Assembly: GCF_002860205.1 (NCBI RefSeq)
Contig: NZ_PGVB01000018.1
Location: forward strand, 1 to 64,000
Length of the DNA stretch: 64,000 nt
Source: Bacillus sp. T33-2
Lineage (GTDB): Bacteria; Bacillota; Bacilli; Bacillales; Cytobacillaceae
Direction: 5' to 3'
The notes beneath the pieces were generated by a model. That model was not told the DNA's origin and searched no databases. It worked only from the letters and a program-made list of their open reading frames with translations. The translations under genes were made by a program, and so were the position numbers. Positions 33,713 through 42,739 of this stretch are shown one piece after another; position 1 is the stretch's first letter; every line of letters begins with the position of its first letter.

Positions 33713-34753
33713 ATGGTGAGGAAAAAATGGGTGTTGCACGGTGTCGTCATTGTCTTAATTGTGGTGGTGATTTTTGCTTTGGACCGATATAAGCTTTATA
33801 AAGAAGAGAAGCCGCCCGTTCCAGTTGTAACGGCGGGCGGAACTGCAATAAAACCTGTTTTGGGAGCTTATAAGTGGAACGGCCAGCCAGAGAAGAATGT
33901 AAAATCAGATCCTGCCGAACTTTTAGCAGAACAAAAACGGGCTTTAGTTGACCCAGGCTCAACTCTTGAAATCCGTTTTGATAAAACACCTGAAAACATT
34001 ACATACGGCTGGTATGATCCATACGAAAAAAAGGTCTTTTGGGAAGAGCAAAGCTATATGTACCATATGTGGGAAAACGGAACCTTCACCTATCCCAATA
34101 CTGCTGATCGGTATACTACTGTAATCAAGGCGGAATGGGAAGAAGGACAAGTGACTTATTACTTCGACGCCCAAGTGGAAAATAAGTTTTCTTATCAGGG
34201 GTATTTATCGGATGTAAAAGGTTCTTTTAGTTATGTTGTAATAGAGAAATTTTCTGAAAGCGCAGGATTTACGATCCCATATGAATTTAGCCGATCTTTT
34301 CATAAAGGGCAGTCAATGGAGATGGATGCTGATAACTTTAACACCTCACATCCTGAGCTCCCCCCTATCTCCGGCGTACCCGCTTATTTGATTTTTGATC
34401 ATGAGAAGCTGTTATATCAAACGGGTGATAAAGATGAATTATTGAAATGGTTAAGTGATACATTTGATATAAAACTGATCAGCCCCCAATGGTATTCAAA
34501 AGTACCGGGCAAATTATCTGTCTTAGCGGTTTTGAAACCGGAGGATGGATCAGTCGAACGCCTGAAGAAGGAAGAAAATGCGGGATTGATCAGCACCATC
34601 GAAGTTGTAGATAAATCACCCTATCCTCAAGATGTCGATATGCAGGCACCTATGTATTATGTGTTTGATGAAAATACAAATGTATTTATAGCGTACGATT
34701 ATAATTCTTTACAGATGTTCCTGAATGACTATGCGACCATGAATCCTCAATAA
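33713..34753 (+). CDS. membrane-anchored protein of unknown function
   Basis: A 346-residue protein. An N-terminal membrane anchor at about residues 5-23 (WVLHGVVIVLIVVVIFA) is followed by a large hydrophilic, aromatic-rich extracytoplasmic domain. No lipobox and no catalytic motif that I recognise. ATG 33713 follows AGGGGAG. It stands alone, with a palindrome of the dispersed set upstream. Confidence 0.7.
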   Translation: MVRKKWVLHGVVIVLIVVVIFALDRYKLYKEEKPPVPVVTAGGTAIKPVLGAYKWNGQPEKNVKSDPAELLAEQKRALVDPGSTLEIRFDKTPENITYGWYDPYEKKVFWEEQSYMYHMWENGTFTYPNTADRYTTVIKAEWEEGQVTYYFDAQVENKFSYQGYLSDVKGSFSYVVIEKFSESAGFTIPYEFSRSFHKGQSMEMDADNFNTSHPELPPISGVPAYLIFDHEKLLYQTGDKDELLKWLSDTFDIKLISPQWYSKVPGKLSVLAVLKPEDGSVERLKKEENAGLISTIEVVDKSPYPQDVDMQAPMYYVFDENTNVFIAYDYNSLQMFLNDYATMNPQ

Positions 34754-34978
34754 TTAGTAAAATTAGTGTGTGGCTTTACGCATTTTTGACATGAAGTGCC
34801 TGGCCAACTACTCGCCAGGCTTTGCTCATTTAAACCGTTCCTTTCGGGTACTTCTTTTTAGAAATCTCCCCACTCACCTATTAATAATACCTTCAAAATA
34901 ATCCAACTACATGCCTGCCCCATTAGTTGATTATCATTGCATTTTTGCTCGAAATATGGTGTAATGGATTCATATTTT

Positions 34979-34994
34979 TATACCAAATAGTATA
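34979..34994. promoter_or_regulatory. TATACC-N4-AGTATA motif, site 1
   Basis: TATACCAAATAGTATA is an inverted repeat of the same type as those flanking the SufR-like/sodA promoters. It lies 50 bases before a small broken ORF. Confidence 0.6.
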
Positions 34995-35043
34995 AAAATG
35001 ACCTGGTTACTATAATAACATTTTTTATAATAAAGGACGGCGC

Positions 35044-35243
35044 ATGAGAGAAATTGAAGGGACTATAAGTGTCCAGCAGCAAAAAGCTTCAGATGTCTTG
35101 CTTATCGATGGAAAGCCCGTGTCAAAGGCGGCTTGAACGGGAAGATGGTAACGCTGCAAATTGACTGTGAATCGGGGATTTCCCGAACGTTCAAGGGTAC
35201 TGCTGAGGTGTTTTACTTTGAAGGGAGTTTCACAGCGGAGTAA
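35044..35243 (+). pseudogene. small frameshifted ORF of unknown family
   Basis: ATG 35044 with AAAGGACGG upstream reads MREIEGTISVQQQKASDV and LLIDGK, then stops. In another frame it continues RVKGGLNGKMVTLQID to FEGSFTAE and a TAA at 35241. Together they suggest a small protein of about 66 residues broken by one indel. I do not recognise it. The TATACC motif upstream suggests it once belonged to the redox set. Confidence 0.45.
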
Positions 35244-35358
35244 AATATGTTAGTGATTTTTTCGTCGAAGATGATGATATCATTGAACTATGATAAAGTA
35301 TGCGGGGAAGAAGCTGAAACTGTCAGTTTCAATTCTCTAGGTACCTACGCCCAATTTT

Positions 35359-35374
35359 TATACCTTTTAGTTTA
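35359..35374. promoter_or_regulatory. TATACC-N4-AGTTTA motif, degenerate site 2
   Basis: One mismatch from the inverted repeat seen at 34979, 39300 and 39385. It lies 38 bases before the DUF1450 gene. Confidence 0.4.
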
Positions 35375-35411
35375 GAAAGTATCAATGCTCATGACAAGGA
35401 GGGGAAGCGCA

Positions 35412-35657
35412 ATGGGAATTGTTGTTGTTGAAATTTGTGATGGCAGCCTGATTACGGAAATCCCGCTGGAAGAAATTTTGGAAGCAGAATACCCGGAAGT
35501 TGCGGTCATAGAAAACAGCTGCCTTTCCTTCTGCGGAATGTGTGCGAAAAGGCCGTATGCGATTGTAAACGGCAAGCGGATATTTGCCAAAACTGCCGAA
35601 GAATGCCTGGAGCTTATTAAAAAGCACATTGAAGCAGAACTGGCTGTTTATGCATAA
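35412..35657 (+). CDS. DUF1450 (YuzB-like) protein
   Basis: An 81-residue protein with CLSFCGMCAKRPYAIVNGK, the Cys-x3-Cys-x2-Cys core of the YuzB/DUF1450 family, thought to be thioredoxin-like. The ATG at 35412 follows AGGAGGGG. The function is not known. Confidence 0.85.
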   Translation: MGIVVVEICDGSLITEIPLEEILEAEYPEVAVIENSCLSFCGMCAKRPYAIVNGKRIFAKTAEECLELIKKHIEAELAVYA

Positions 35658-35672
35658 ATGAAGGATGATAAA

Positions 35673-36170
35673 ATGAAACCTAGTGCCGTATTGAAGGACT
35701 GCCTGTTATTTCCGAAAAAGGAAGCAGTAGTGCGTTTGAATAAACTAGATATGAAAAGTACGATTATTTACTTTTTCATATTAATGATCGTCATGTTGCT
35801 TCCTGTGGAAATCCGCCTGCTTTTTGAGGGGAATCAGGGTAATAACAGTCTCTATATCACCCAGGTGCTTATATTGTCTCCGTTGTTCATGTTTTTTTAT
35901 GGATTGGCGGGAATCACCTTTCTGGAAGGATGCAGTCTTGTGCTTAGCAGACTTTTGCAGAGAAAGTTAAAATTTCAGCTCCTGTGGAAAATGAATATAT
36001 TTGCTTTAACAAAACCAGTTATTGCCGGGGTTCTTGCCCAATTTATTATTGGGTCCAGTCCCGTTGTTACATTGATTGTCTTCATAATACTCGCTGTCAG
36101 CATCGTTAGAATGGTCTGCGTTTACCCGAAAAGCAGGGAAAGAAGCGGGACATTTTTAAACTCTAAATAA
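35673..36170 (+). CDS. DUF1189/Yip1-like membrane protein
   Basis: A 165-residue protein with four hydrophobic segments after a cytoplasmic N-terminus containing DCLLFPKKEAVVRL. The ATG at 35673 has AAGGA 7 bases upstream; an earlier in-frame ATG at 35658 directly abuts the previous stop. Family assignment is by overall look only. Confidence 0.55.
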   Translation: MKPSAVLKDCLLFPKKEAVVRLNKLDMKSTIIYFFILMIVMLLPVEIRLLFEGNQGNNSLYITQVLILSPLFMFFYGLAGITFLEGCSLVLSRLLQRKLKFQLLWKMNIFALTKPVIAGVLAQFIIGSSPVVTLIVFIILAVSIVRMVCVYPKSRERSGTFLNSK

Positions 36171-36178
36171 TTGAATGG

Positions 36179-36195
36179 GGTGCCTTTTGGCACCT
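36179..36195 (+). terminator. short hairpin GGTGCC/GGCACC
   Basis: A 6-bp stem after the membrane-protein gene. A similar hairpin follows sodA (40064). The T run is weak. Confidence 0.5.
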
Positions 36196-36216
36196 TAATC
36201 ATTAGCGTAATAGGCA

Positions 36217-36876
36217 ATGTTCGTTAAACACAGGGAATTTCAGGTACGTGGATTACGGTCAAATACAGATGATTTGAAAATGATGAACCCTGATATGTTT
36301 ATTCGTGTTGGGGAACCGATGGCCAATCGTACTTTCATCCAAACAAGCGGAAAGGCAGATATTTATATAAAGCCGGTAGACGCGGAGGAAGCCCGGAAAA
36401 TAACAAAGTACGCTTTTGGGAGAAGTATCCCGCTGACCATTCTTGGGTTTGGAACAAATGTGATAATTCAGGATGGCGGCATCAGGGGAATAGTCATGAA
36501 TTTGGATAACTTAAATAAAGTCTGGTTAAAGGGAATAAAATTATCGCCGAAAGCGGAGCCAGCATCATCAATGTTTCCAGGGATTGCAAATTATCAGGCC
36601 TGGAATTTGCGTGCGGCATTCCAGGGAGCTTACGGTGGTGAAATTTCTTATATACTAGAAACAGTTAAAATCATGACGATGTCCGGTGAGATACTCAATC
36701 TACAAGCAAGGGATTTGCAATTCGGACACAGGACCAGCGTTTTTGCAAAAGAAAAGTATATTGTGTTAGAAGCAATATTCCAGTTGGAAGAAGATCAGCA
36801 TGAGCGGATCCAGGAGCAAATAGAGCGGTTTACATACCTTCGTCAGCAAAAACAGCCTCTCAAATACCCATCTTGA
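36217..36876 (+). pseudogene. degenerate MurB-like (UDP-N-acetylmuramate dehydrogenase) copy
   Basis: The FAD-binding part is clear (LGFGTNVIIQDGGIRGIVMN near residues 75-94), and [17 protein letters not shown] matches the region after the family's GS-x-GGA-x-MNAGAYG motif. But the segment between, which binds flavin and substrate, is shortened and garbled. The C-terminal domain is absent after QQKQPLKYPS, where intact proteins continue CGSVFKRP. It should be inactive. The functional murB would be elsewhere. Confidence 0.82.
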
Positions 36877-36922
36877 TGGAAATAATATCGTAGCCAAGCG
36901 AAAAAAGGAGTTTAAGAACTAT

Positions 36923-37981
36923 ATGGAAAAGTATCGCATCGATCCCGGCAAGGGCCTTGAATTTGGACTATATACATTAGGTGACCACATCCCGGATCCC
37001 CACACCGGAAAGCGCATTTCCGCCCAGCAGCGGATCAATGAAATCATCGAACTTGCCAAGCTTGCTGACGAGGCGGGCATTGACTTTTTCAGTGTCGGGG
37101 AAAGCCATCAGGACTATTTTGCCACACAGGCCCATACCGTCGTTTTGTCAGCCATTGCCCAGGCGACAAAAAATATTAAAATTGGAAGTTCCTCAACAAT
37201 CATTAGCACTTCCGATCCGGTACGTGTATATGAGGATTTCGCGACAATCGACTTGATCTCCGATGGCCGCGCCGAGATCATTGCCGGCCGTGCATCCCGT
37301 GTCGGGCTATATGAACTGTTGGGCTACAATCTTCGCGACTATGAAGCGTTATTTGAAGAAAAATTCTACTTGTTGAATAAGATCAACGAAGAAGAAATCG
37401 TCAACTGGAACGGAGAATTTCGTGAGCCACTAAGGGATGCAAGAATTCTGCCACGCCCTAAAGATGGATCACTTCCAATTTGGCGTGCGGTTGGCGGTAC
37501 TCGTGCAAGCGCGATGAAGGCTGGTTATGCGGGTGTACCGATGATGCTGGCAGCACTCGGGGGCCCGGCAAATGTCTTTAAATATACCATAGATGCTTAT
37601 CGGGAGGCCGCCAAGAGCAGCGGTTTTGACCCGTCCGCCCTGCCGGTTGGAACGACAGGATTTTTCTTTGCGGCAGAAACGACACAAGAAGCGATGAGAA
37701 TAATGTATCCGTATATCAATGAAGGGATGAAGCTGACAAACGGACAAGGCTTTCCGAAACAGGCTTTCGCTCAAGGCGCGGACAAACGCAGCGTCATTAA
37801 TGTGGGCAGCCCCCAGGAAATCATTGAAAAAATCCTGTACCAGCATGAACTGTTCGGTCATCAGCGTTATCTCGCGCAAATGGATTTTGGCGGCATGCCA
37901 TTTGATAAATTAATGAATAATATAGAAATTATCGGTACAGAAATTTTACCGGCAATAAGAAAATACACTGCTGAAAAATAG
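36923..37981 (+). CDS. LLM-class flavin-dependent oxidoreductase
   Basis: A 352-residue luciferase-like monooxygenase (TIM barrel). FFSVGESHQDYFATQAHTV near residue 53 and SSSTIISTSDPVRVYEDFAT near residue 92 are family marks. It probably uses reduced FMN from the FMN reductase encoded 12 bases downstream. The substrate is unknown. ATG follows AAAGGAG. Confidence 0.88.
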   Translation: MEKYRIDPGKGLEFGLYTLGDHIPDPHTGKRISAQQRINEIIELAKLADEAGIDFFSVGESHQDYFATQAHTVVLSAIAQATKNIKIGSSSTIISTSDPVRVYEDFATIDLISDGRAEIIAGRASRVGLYELLGYNLRDYEALFEEKFYLLNKINEEEIVNWNGEFREPLRDARILPRPKDGSLPIWRAVGGTRASAMKAGYAGVPMMLAALGGPANVFKYTIDAYREAAKSSGFDPSALPVGTTGFFFAAETTQEAMRIMYPYINEGMKLTNGQGFPKQAFAQGADKRSVINVGSPQEIIEKILYQHELFGHQRYLAQMDFGGMPFDKLMNNIEIIGTEILPAIRKYTAEK

Positions 37982-37993
37982 GAGGCAATCATC

Positions 37994-38560
37994 TTGAAAA
38001 TCGTTGGAATCTCCGGCTCTATCGTTGGATCTAAGACAAGGACGGCAATGAACTATGTATCCAGAGAGTTTTCGCAAAAATATCCTGAGGTTGAATTTAC
38101 CCTCATTGATCTTGCAGAATATAATCTCCAGTTCAGTGATGGGCGCAGTTACCTCGATTATGAAGGTGATACCGGATACGTGACAAAAACAATCATGGAA
38201 GCTGATGCGATTGTGATTGGAACACCTGTTTTTCAGGCATCCATTCCGGCTACATTAAAAAACATTTTCGATTTACTGCCTGTGGGTGCTTTGCGTGATA
38301 AAGTGGCAAGCATGCTTGTAACAGCTGGTTCTGCCAAGCACTATCTGGTACTGGAACAGCAGCTTAAGCCGATACTTTCTTATATGAAGGCGCAAATCGT
38401 ACAGGGTTATGTATTCATTGAGGAGAAGGATTTTCACAATAAGGAAATTGTCAGCGACGATGTTCTTTTCAGAATTGAACGGCTGGTCGAAGATACGGTT
38501 TTACTGACAGAAACCTATACAAAGCTCCTGAAGGAGAAAGAGGCGAAATACGATTTTTAA
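37994..38560 (+). CDS. NAD(P)H-dependent FMN reductase
   Basis: A 188-residue flavodoxin-like reductase. The N-terminal GISGSIVGSKTR binds the FMN phosphate, and GTPVFQASIPATLKNIFDLLP is the family signature. The start is a TTG at 37994 with TAGGAGG upstream, overlapping the previous gene's stop. It likely supplies FMNH2 to the LLM enzyme. A paralogue lies at 40224. Confidence 0.88.
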   Translation: MKIVGISGSIVGSKTRTAMNYVSREFSQKYPEVEFTLIDLAEYNLQFSDGRSYLDYEGDTGYVTKTIMEADAIVIGTPVFQASIPATLKNIFDLLPVGALRDKVASMLVTAGSAKHYLVLEQQLKPILSYMKAQIVQGYVFIEEKDFHNKEIVSDDVLFRIERLVEDTVLLTETYTKLLKEKEAKYDF

Positions 38561-38592
38561 TATTGCAGCACATGAACATCAGCGTGAAAAAA

Positions 38593-38621
38593 GAGGAGTA
38601 TGCCCCGCTGGCATGCTCCTC
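38593..38621. terminator. terminator between convergent genes
   Basis: GAGGAGTATGCC pairs with GGCATGCTCCTC around CCGCT. On the minus strand it runs into TTTTTT, ending the SufR-like gene; on the plus strand it may end the FMN reductase transcript. Confidence 0.8.
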
Positions 38622-39252
38622 AATTTATTTTCACCAGAAATTTGCAGTGGTTGTCCCCATCTGTCTGGCAGCACGTCCTGCTGATTTGTTCCGTGCCGAG
38701 GATGTTTTTAAACAGCTCGGTTTCACAGCGGCAGGCAACCTTGAAATCCGTTGCGACAGAGAAGATTGGGCAGTTAAATTCGGTCAATTCGAAAGTATTT
38801 TCATCAATCTGGGCCAGCTCGGCCATGTACCCTTTTTCGTTCTGAATGTCAACGAGTTCATTAAGCTTCTCATGGGCAGTGGTTTTATCTCCGAGCCGGG
38901 TGTTGTATTCCCGTGTGAGCCGGTCTTCCCTTTTTTTGAATAAACGTTCAACCGATTCTTCTCCATGGATTTCTTTTATGTCATGAAGAAATTCAACCGT
39001 GATGCCTTCGTAATTTTTAGGGAATTGGCCTTGTGCCTTTTTGGACAGCATGTATGTTTGGAGTGGCCTTCCCAGCGGCTGCTTGATTGCCTTTGAGTCA
39101 ATGAGCCCATCCTTCTCAAGGCTTGTGAGGTGCTTCCGTATTGCCATATGGGTAATTTTAAGCCGATCCGTTAAATCGTTGACCGTCAAGCGTTCTTCCT
39201 TTTTGAGCAGATCAAGAATTTTGTCTTTGGTGCTCGTTCGAACAGTATTCAT
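38620..39252 (-). CDS. SufR-like iron-sulfur transcriptional regulator
   Basis: A 210-residue protein. The N-terminal winged helix (LTVNDLTDRLKITHMAIRKH) is DeoR/ArsR-like. The C-terminal region has a cysteine set: C-x12-C-R-C in FNCPIFSVATDFKVACRC, then RTCC and HCKF. This resembles the Fe-S ligand set of SufR-type regulators. Divergent from sodA, with TATACC-N4-GTATA palindromes between them. It may sense oxidative stress or Fe-S status. Exact orthology is uncertain. Confidence 0.78.
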   Translation of the reverse strand: MNTVRTSTKDKILDLLKKEERLTVNDLTDRLKITHMAIRKHLTSLEKDGLIDSKAIKQPLGRPLQTYMLSKKAQGQFPKNYEGITVEFLHDIKEIHGEESVERLFKKREDRLTREYNTRLGDKTTAHEKLNELVDIQNEKGYMAELAQIDENTFELTEFNCPIFSVATDFKVACRCETELFKNILGTEQISRTCCQTDGDNHCKFLVKIN

Positions 39253-39299
39253 ATAATACCTCCAATTCAGGAGAGGAAATTTTAATTTCGTATATTAAT

Positions 39300-39315
39300 T
39301 ATACCATAAAGTATA
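39300..39315. promoter_or_regulatory. TATACC-N4-AGTATA motif, site 3
   Basis: TATACCATAAAGTATA lies 48 bases before the start of the SufR-like gene (minus strand), a likely autoregulatory operator. Confidence 0.65.
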
Positions 39316-39384
39316 AATTATTGACATCGCAAAAAAATCAGTTGATTTTTAGGATGGCATCTTATATTATTTAATTGTACTTAT

Positions 39385-39400
39385 TATACCATTAGGTATA
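39385..39400. promoter_or_regulatory. TATACC-N4-GGTATA motif, site 4
   Basis: TATACCATTAGGTATA has perfect 6-bp arms and lies 29 bases before sodA. Confidence 0.65.
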
Positions 39401-39428
39401 AAAATATAAATCTTAGGGGGATTACATA

Positions 39429-40049
39429 ATGACCACTTATTCACTGCCAGCTTTAAACTATGATTTTGACGCTTTGGAGCCTCATATTGACAAGGCAACA
39501 ATGGAGATCCACTATGGCAAGCACCATCAAACCTATGTGAACAACCTGAATGCCGCTCTTGAAGGCAAGCCTGAACTTCTGGAAAAATCACTTAAAGACC
39601 TGCTTGCGAACCTTGATGTAGTTCCAGAGGCGGTCAGGACTGCTGTAAGGAACAATGGCGGCGGCCATTTGAACCACACCCTGTTCTGGGAAGTTATCGC
39701 GCCTGCGAAAGAAAACAATGCACCTGCTGGAAAACTGGAAGCAGCAATAAACGAAGCTTTCGGCAGCTTTGACAATTTCAAAAAAGAATTCGCTGCAGCT
39801 GCTACAACACGTTTCGGCTCCGGCTGGGCTTGGCTCGTTGTCGGGGAAAACGGCAAGCTTGAAGTGACAAGCACACCAAACCAGGACAACCCGGTTATGG
39901 AAGGCAAGAATGCCGTACTTGGCCTGGACGTTTGGGAGCATGCGTACTACCTGAATTACCAAAACAGAAGACCTGACTATATTGCAAGCTTCTTTAACAT
40001 CATTAACTGGGATGCTGTAGCAGAAAAGTTCGAGAGTGCCCAAAAATAA
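39429..40049 (+). CDS. sodA: Mn/Fe superoxide dismutase
   Basis: A 206-residue cytoplasmic SOD. Metal ligands are in [15 protein letters not shown] (first His), NHTLFW (second His) and the signature [12 protein letters not shown] (Asp and His). It converts superoxide to hydrogen peroxide. [10 protein letters not shown]-type context suggests a Mn form but the metal cannot be settled by eye. Placed between the SufR-like regulator and FMN reductases, it supports a redox-stress block. Confidence 0.93.
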   Translation: MTTYSLPALNYDFDALEPHIDKATMEIHYGKHHQTYVNNLNAALEGKPELLEKSLKDLLANLDVVPEAVRTAVRNNGGGHLNHTLFWEVIAPAKENNAPAGKLEAAINEAFGSFDNFKKEFAAAATTRFGSGWAWLVVGENGKLEVTSTPNQDNPVMEGKNAVLGLDVWEHAYYLNYQNRRPDYIASFFNIINWDAVAEKFESAQK

Positions 40050-40063
40050 ATCATTATTGAATG

Positions 40064-40088
40064 AGGTGCCTTTTTGGCACCTTATTCC
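40064..40088 (+). terminator. sodA terminator
   Basis: AGGTGCC pairs with GGCACCT around TTTTT, followed by TATTCC. Moderate strength. Confidence 0.65.
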
Positions 40089-40223
40089 ATTAGTGGTACG
40101 AATGAGGAACACTAGTTGACCAAGGATTGTGAGGTGCGGCAGCATTTCTTCGGAACATGTTGATCGTATTCCAGGGTCCAGTCGCTTTAGATCATAAGTG
40201 TGTTTAAATAGGGGGATAAGCAA

Positions 40224-40766
40224 ATGAAACTTGTTGGTGTCTCAGGCTCTTTGATCGGTGAAAAAACATCGAAGGCCGTCCATGAAGTGCTGCAGGCTGC
40301 TAAAGCCATCGAACCATCCATCAGCACAGAACTGGTTGATTTGAAGGAATATGAAGTAGAATTCGTAAAAGGCACACCGCTAAGCTATTACAACGCAGAT
40401 ACTGTAAAAGTAGTGAACACAGTTCTGTCTGCCGACTTCCTTGTGATCGGTACACCGATTTACCAGGCATCTATTCCTGGGGCGTTAAAAAATCTGTTCG
40501 ACCACCTTCCAATGGACGCTTTTAAATCCAAAGTGACCGGCATGGTAACAACAGGGGGCACCGACAAGCACTACCTCGTCATGGAATACCAGCTAAAGCC
40601 AATCCTCACTTATTTGAAAGGCATAGCACCGCTAGGAAATGTGTTCGTCCACAATTCCGATTTTGATGTACATAATGAAATCGTCACTGCCGATGTGAAC
40701 AGCCGCATAAAAAAATTGGCTGAGGAAATGATTTATCTGCAGAAAGGCATTTCGGTGGGAAGTTAA
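40224..40766 (+). CDS. NAD(P)H-dependent FMN reductase, paralogue
   Basis: A 180-residue flavodoxin-like reductase. GVSGSLIGEKTSKA and GTPIYQASIPGALKNLFDHLP mirror the copy at 37994, so the two probably arose by duplication. It stands alone downstream of sodA with a GGGGGAT site. Confidence 0.87.
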   Translation: MKLVGVSGSLIGEKTSKAVHEVLQAAKAIEPSISTELVDLKEYEVEFVKGTPLSYYNADTVKVVNTVLSADFLVIGTPIYQASIPGALKNLFDHLPMDAFKSKVTGMVTTGGTDKHYLVMEYQLKPILTYLKGIAPLGNVFVHNSDFDVHNEIVTADVNSRIKKLAEEMIYLQKGISVGS

Positions 40767-40848
40767 AAAGGTAACGATAATAAAACCATTGATCTTGAGG
40801 GCCAAGTGATCAATATAGAGGTATTAAACATTTTTAGCTAAGAATTTA

Positions 40849-40878
40849 GCTGCCATTGATAAAGGCGGCTTTTTTTGT
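40849..40878 (+). terminator. terminator after the second FMN reductase
   Basis: GCTGCC pairs with GGCGGC and is followed by seven Ts. Confidence 0.75.
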
Positions 40879-40893
40879 ATTTTGTCTACCATA

Positions 40894-40923
40894 ATAAAAA
40901 CCCATTGAAATGGCTCAATGGGT
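40894..40923 (-). terminator. minus-strand terminator of the RsbR-like gene
   Basis: ACCCATTGA and TCAATGGGT form a 9-bp stem; on the minus strand TTTTT follows. Confidence 0.8.
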
Positions 40924-40957
40924 TATAATTGCTTACCGTTAATTTAAGATGGTGTGT

Positions 40958-41794
40958 TCAATCTATCTCTTTAATCGCTTGTGAAACGGTTGAATATGTC
41001 TTAATGGACGAGAAATCAATTCCAGCAACGATTGATTTTGTGGCCAGGTCAGGGCGGATGCCAGTAAATAATACATTTATCCCCAGCAGCCTGAGAACAT
41101 CATAAACTCTGAATAGCTGGCTTGCGACGTAGGTATCAATTGTGAGGATGCCAGAAAAATCTATTATGAGATAATTAACCTTTATTCGGGGGATATCCGG
41201 TATTACCTTGTTGAAAATGTAGTCGACCCTTTCAGGATCGACTGTGCCAATCAATGGAAGAATGGCAATCCCATCTTGTATTGGGACAATGGGGGCTGAT
41301 AACTCATTAATCGCCCGTTGTTTCTCATTCAGCTCTCTTTCTCTGTCATCAAGAACCATGTCTGTTTGACGTTCAAAGGCAAGTATGGTCTCAGTTACAG
41401 TGGTGTCGAGCATAAAGTTCACCCGTTTATTAACTGACATTGACTCTTCGGTGGAAAGACCGTGCTCTATTGAGACTTTGGTGATTTGTTCTATCAGCCC
41501 TAATCGGATTTGGGGATAGCGTCCTATGATGCTTGAAATTTTGCCTGTCAGGCTGGCCTGCCGCTCCCCGTTTTTTCTGCTCATTTCCATGAAGCCTTGT
41601 GGAACTTCATGGCCACTTAAGTTGATCCCTTCAGCTGATAAAACGATGAACTGAGTATAAACACTGTAGTAATACTGTAGATCGTCTATAGCTAATTCAA
41701 TCCCAAGCCTTTGAACAATATCATCGACGATCTTAACAGCCAAAGACTCGGCATGGTCATTTAGATATTTAGCAACCTTCGCAAACGAATTCAT
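40958..41794 (-). CDS. RsbR-family stressosome protein (STAS domain)
   Basis: A 278-residue protein with a non-heme globin-like N-terminal part (about residues 1-150), a linker helix, and a C-terminal STAS domain. The STAS part contains LIIDFSGILTIDTYVASQLF, with threonines where RsbT phosphorylates RsbR paralogues. It is likely a component of the stressosome that controls SigB. It is transcribed alone. A copy of the ATCAAACGTTTGAT palindrome lies 174 bases upstream of its start. Confidence 0.85.
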   Translation of the reverse strand: MNSFAKVAKYLNDHAESLAVKIVDDIVQRLGIELAIDDLQYYYSVYTQFIVLSAEGINLSGHEVPQGFMEMSRKNGERQASLTGKISSIIGRYPQIRLGLIEQITKVSIEHGLSTEESMSVNKRVNFMLDTTVTETILAFERQTDMVLDDRERELNEKQRAINELSAPIVPIQDGIAILPLIGTVDPERVDYIFNKVIPDIPRIKVNYLIIDFSGILTIDTYVASQLFRVYDVLRLLGINVLFTGIRPDLATKSIVAGIDFSSIKTYSTVSQAIKEID

Positions 41795-41967
41795 GTCCCA
41801 TTACCCCCAATTACCTTCTAGTTGGCTTAATTATATCCTTCAACCGAAAGTTTGAATATGAATACAATTTACTTTCCATGTAGATAGCAATTCACCGAAG
41901 ACTTGGGTAGATAGCGGCCGACGGAATGGTTTTCAATGAATTGGGACACCTTTTGGCTAGCTTACTA

Positions 41968-41981
41968 ATCAAACGTTTGAT
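41968..41981. repeat. palindrome ATCAAACGTTTGAT, copy 3
   Basis: Perfect core, within AATCAAACGTTTGATT, between the RsbR-like and DUF2512 genes. Confidence 0.65.
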
Positions 41982-42026
41982 TGGAAATTAAACTGTAGAC
42001 TAGCCATTTTTGAATTTACATTAAAC

Positions 42027-42055
42027 AAGCCGGTTCCCGATGGGCCGGTTTTTAT
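42027..42055 (+). terminator. hairpin with T tract
   Basis: AAGCCGG pairs with CCGGTTT over an inner CCC/GGG stem, followed by TTTAT. No plus-strand gene is seen just upstream. Confidence 0.55.
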
Positions 42056-42164
42056 CTTCATCTTTATCTAGTGTTAATCAGAAATAAATGGGGGTGAAAG
42101 TTAAGGACTGGGTACAGCCTGATTTGATTTTGAAGCACTCGCAATGGGAGCCCCGAGTTACTTA

Positions 42165-42563
42165 TTAATAAGCAGATCCTGCCCCTTCATGTTCATCGAA
42201 GACATGATTATCAAGATATTTGTGGAAAAACCATTCGCCCACTCCGATTAGAACGGTCGACAACAGGGCTGCTGTCACCAGATTATCATCACCTACAAAG
42301 AGAGCCTTGCCCATTAGGTATATTATCAAGAATGCCAACACAGCATCTGAAGCTGTAGCAATTAAATTACGTTTTCCGTAATCAGATTCGTCACCGGAAT
42401 TGCGGAAAATAAATAAATCACCCAGTACATACGCAGCAACTGTCAGCACTAAGCTTATTAACAGACTGTCACCCATTTCGAAGTCAAAAATTCCTGTAAG
42501 CACAATGAGCAATACTGCTGCAATCATGACAAATTTGATGAGCAGTGCCTTTAAATGATCCAT
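42165..42563 (-). CDS. YndM-like (DUF2512) membrane protein
   Basis: A 132-residue protein with four hydrophobic helices; KYLDNHVFDEHE forms the C-terminal tail. The DUF2512 family is common in Bacillaceae; its function is unknown. ATG at 42563 is preceded by AAAGGAGGG. Confidence 0.78.
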   Translation of the reverse strand: MDHLKALLIKFVMIAAVLLIVLTGIFDFEMGDSLLISLVLTVAAYVLGDLFIFRNSGDESDYGKRNLIATASDAVLAFLIIYLMGKALFVGDDNLVTAALLSTVLIGVGEWFFHKYLDNHVFDEHEGAGSAY

Positions 42564-42739
42564 TTATGTTCCCTCCTTTTAAAGATTTATTGATATATAC
42601 CCCACAAAAACGCAGTAAATCCTTAATTTTCCGTTAAGTTAATTTTCAAATGTTGGTCCTTTCGGTGTGCGCCCCGAATCTCGATTAATCCCCCGCGCTT
42701 TAATTGTGGCCTTAAAGCAATTGCCAGGCCGGGAGTTTA

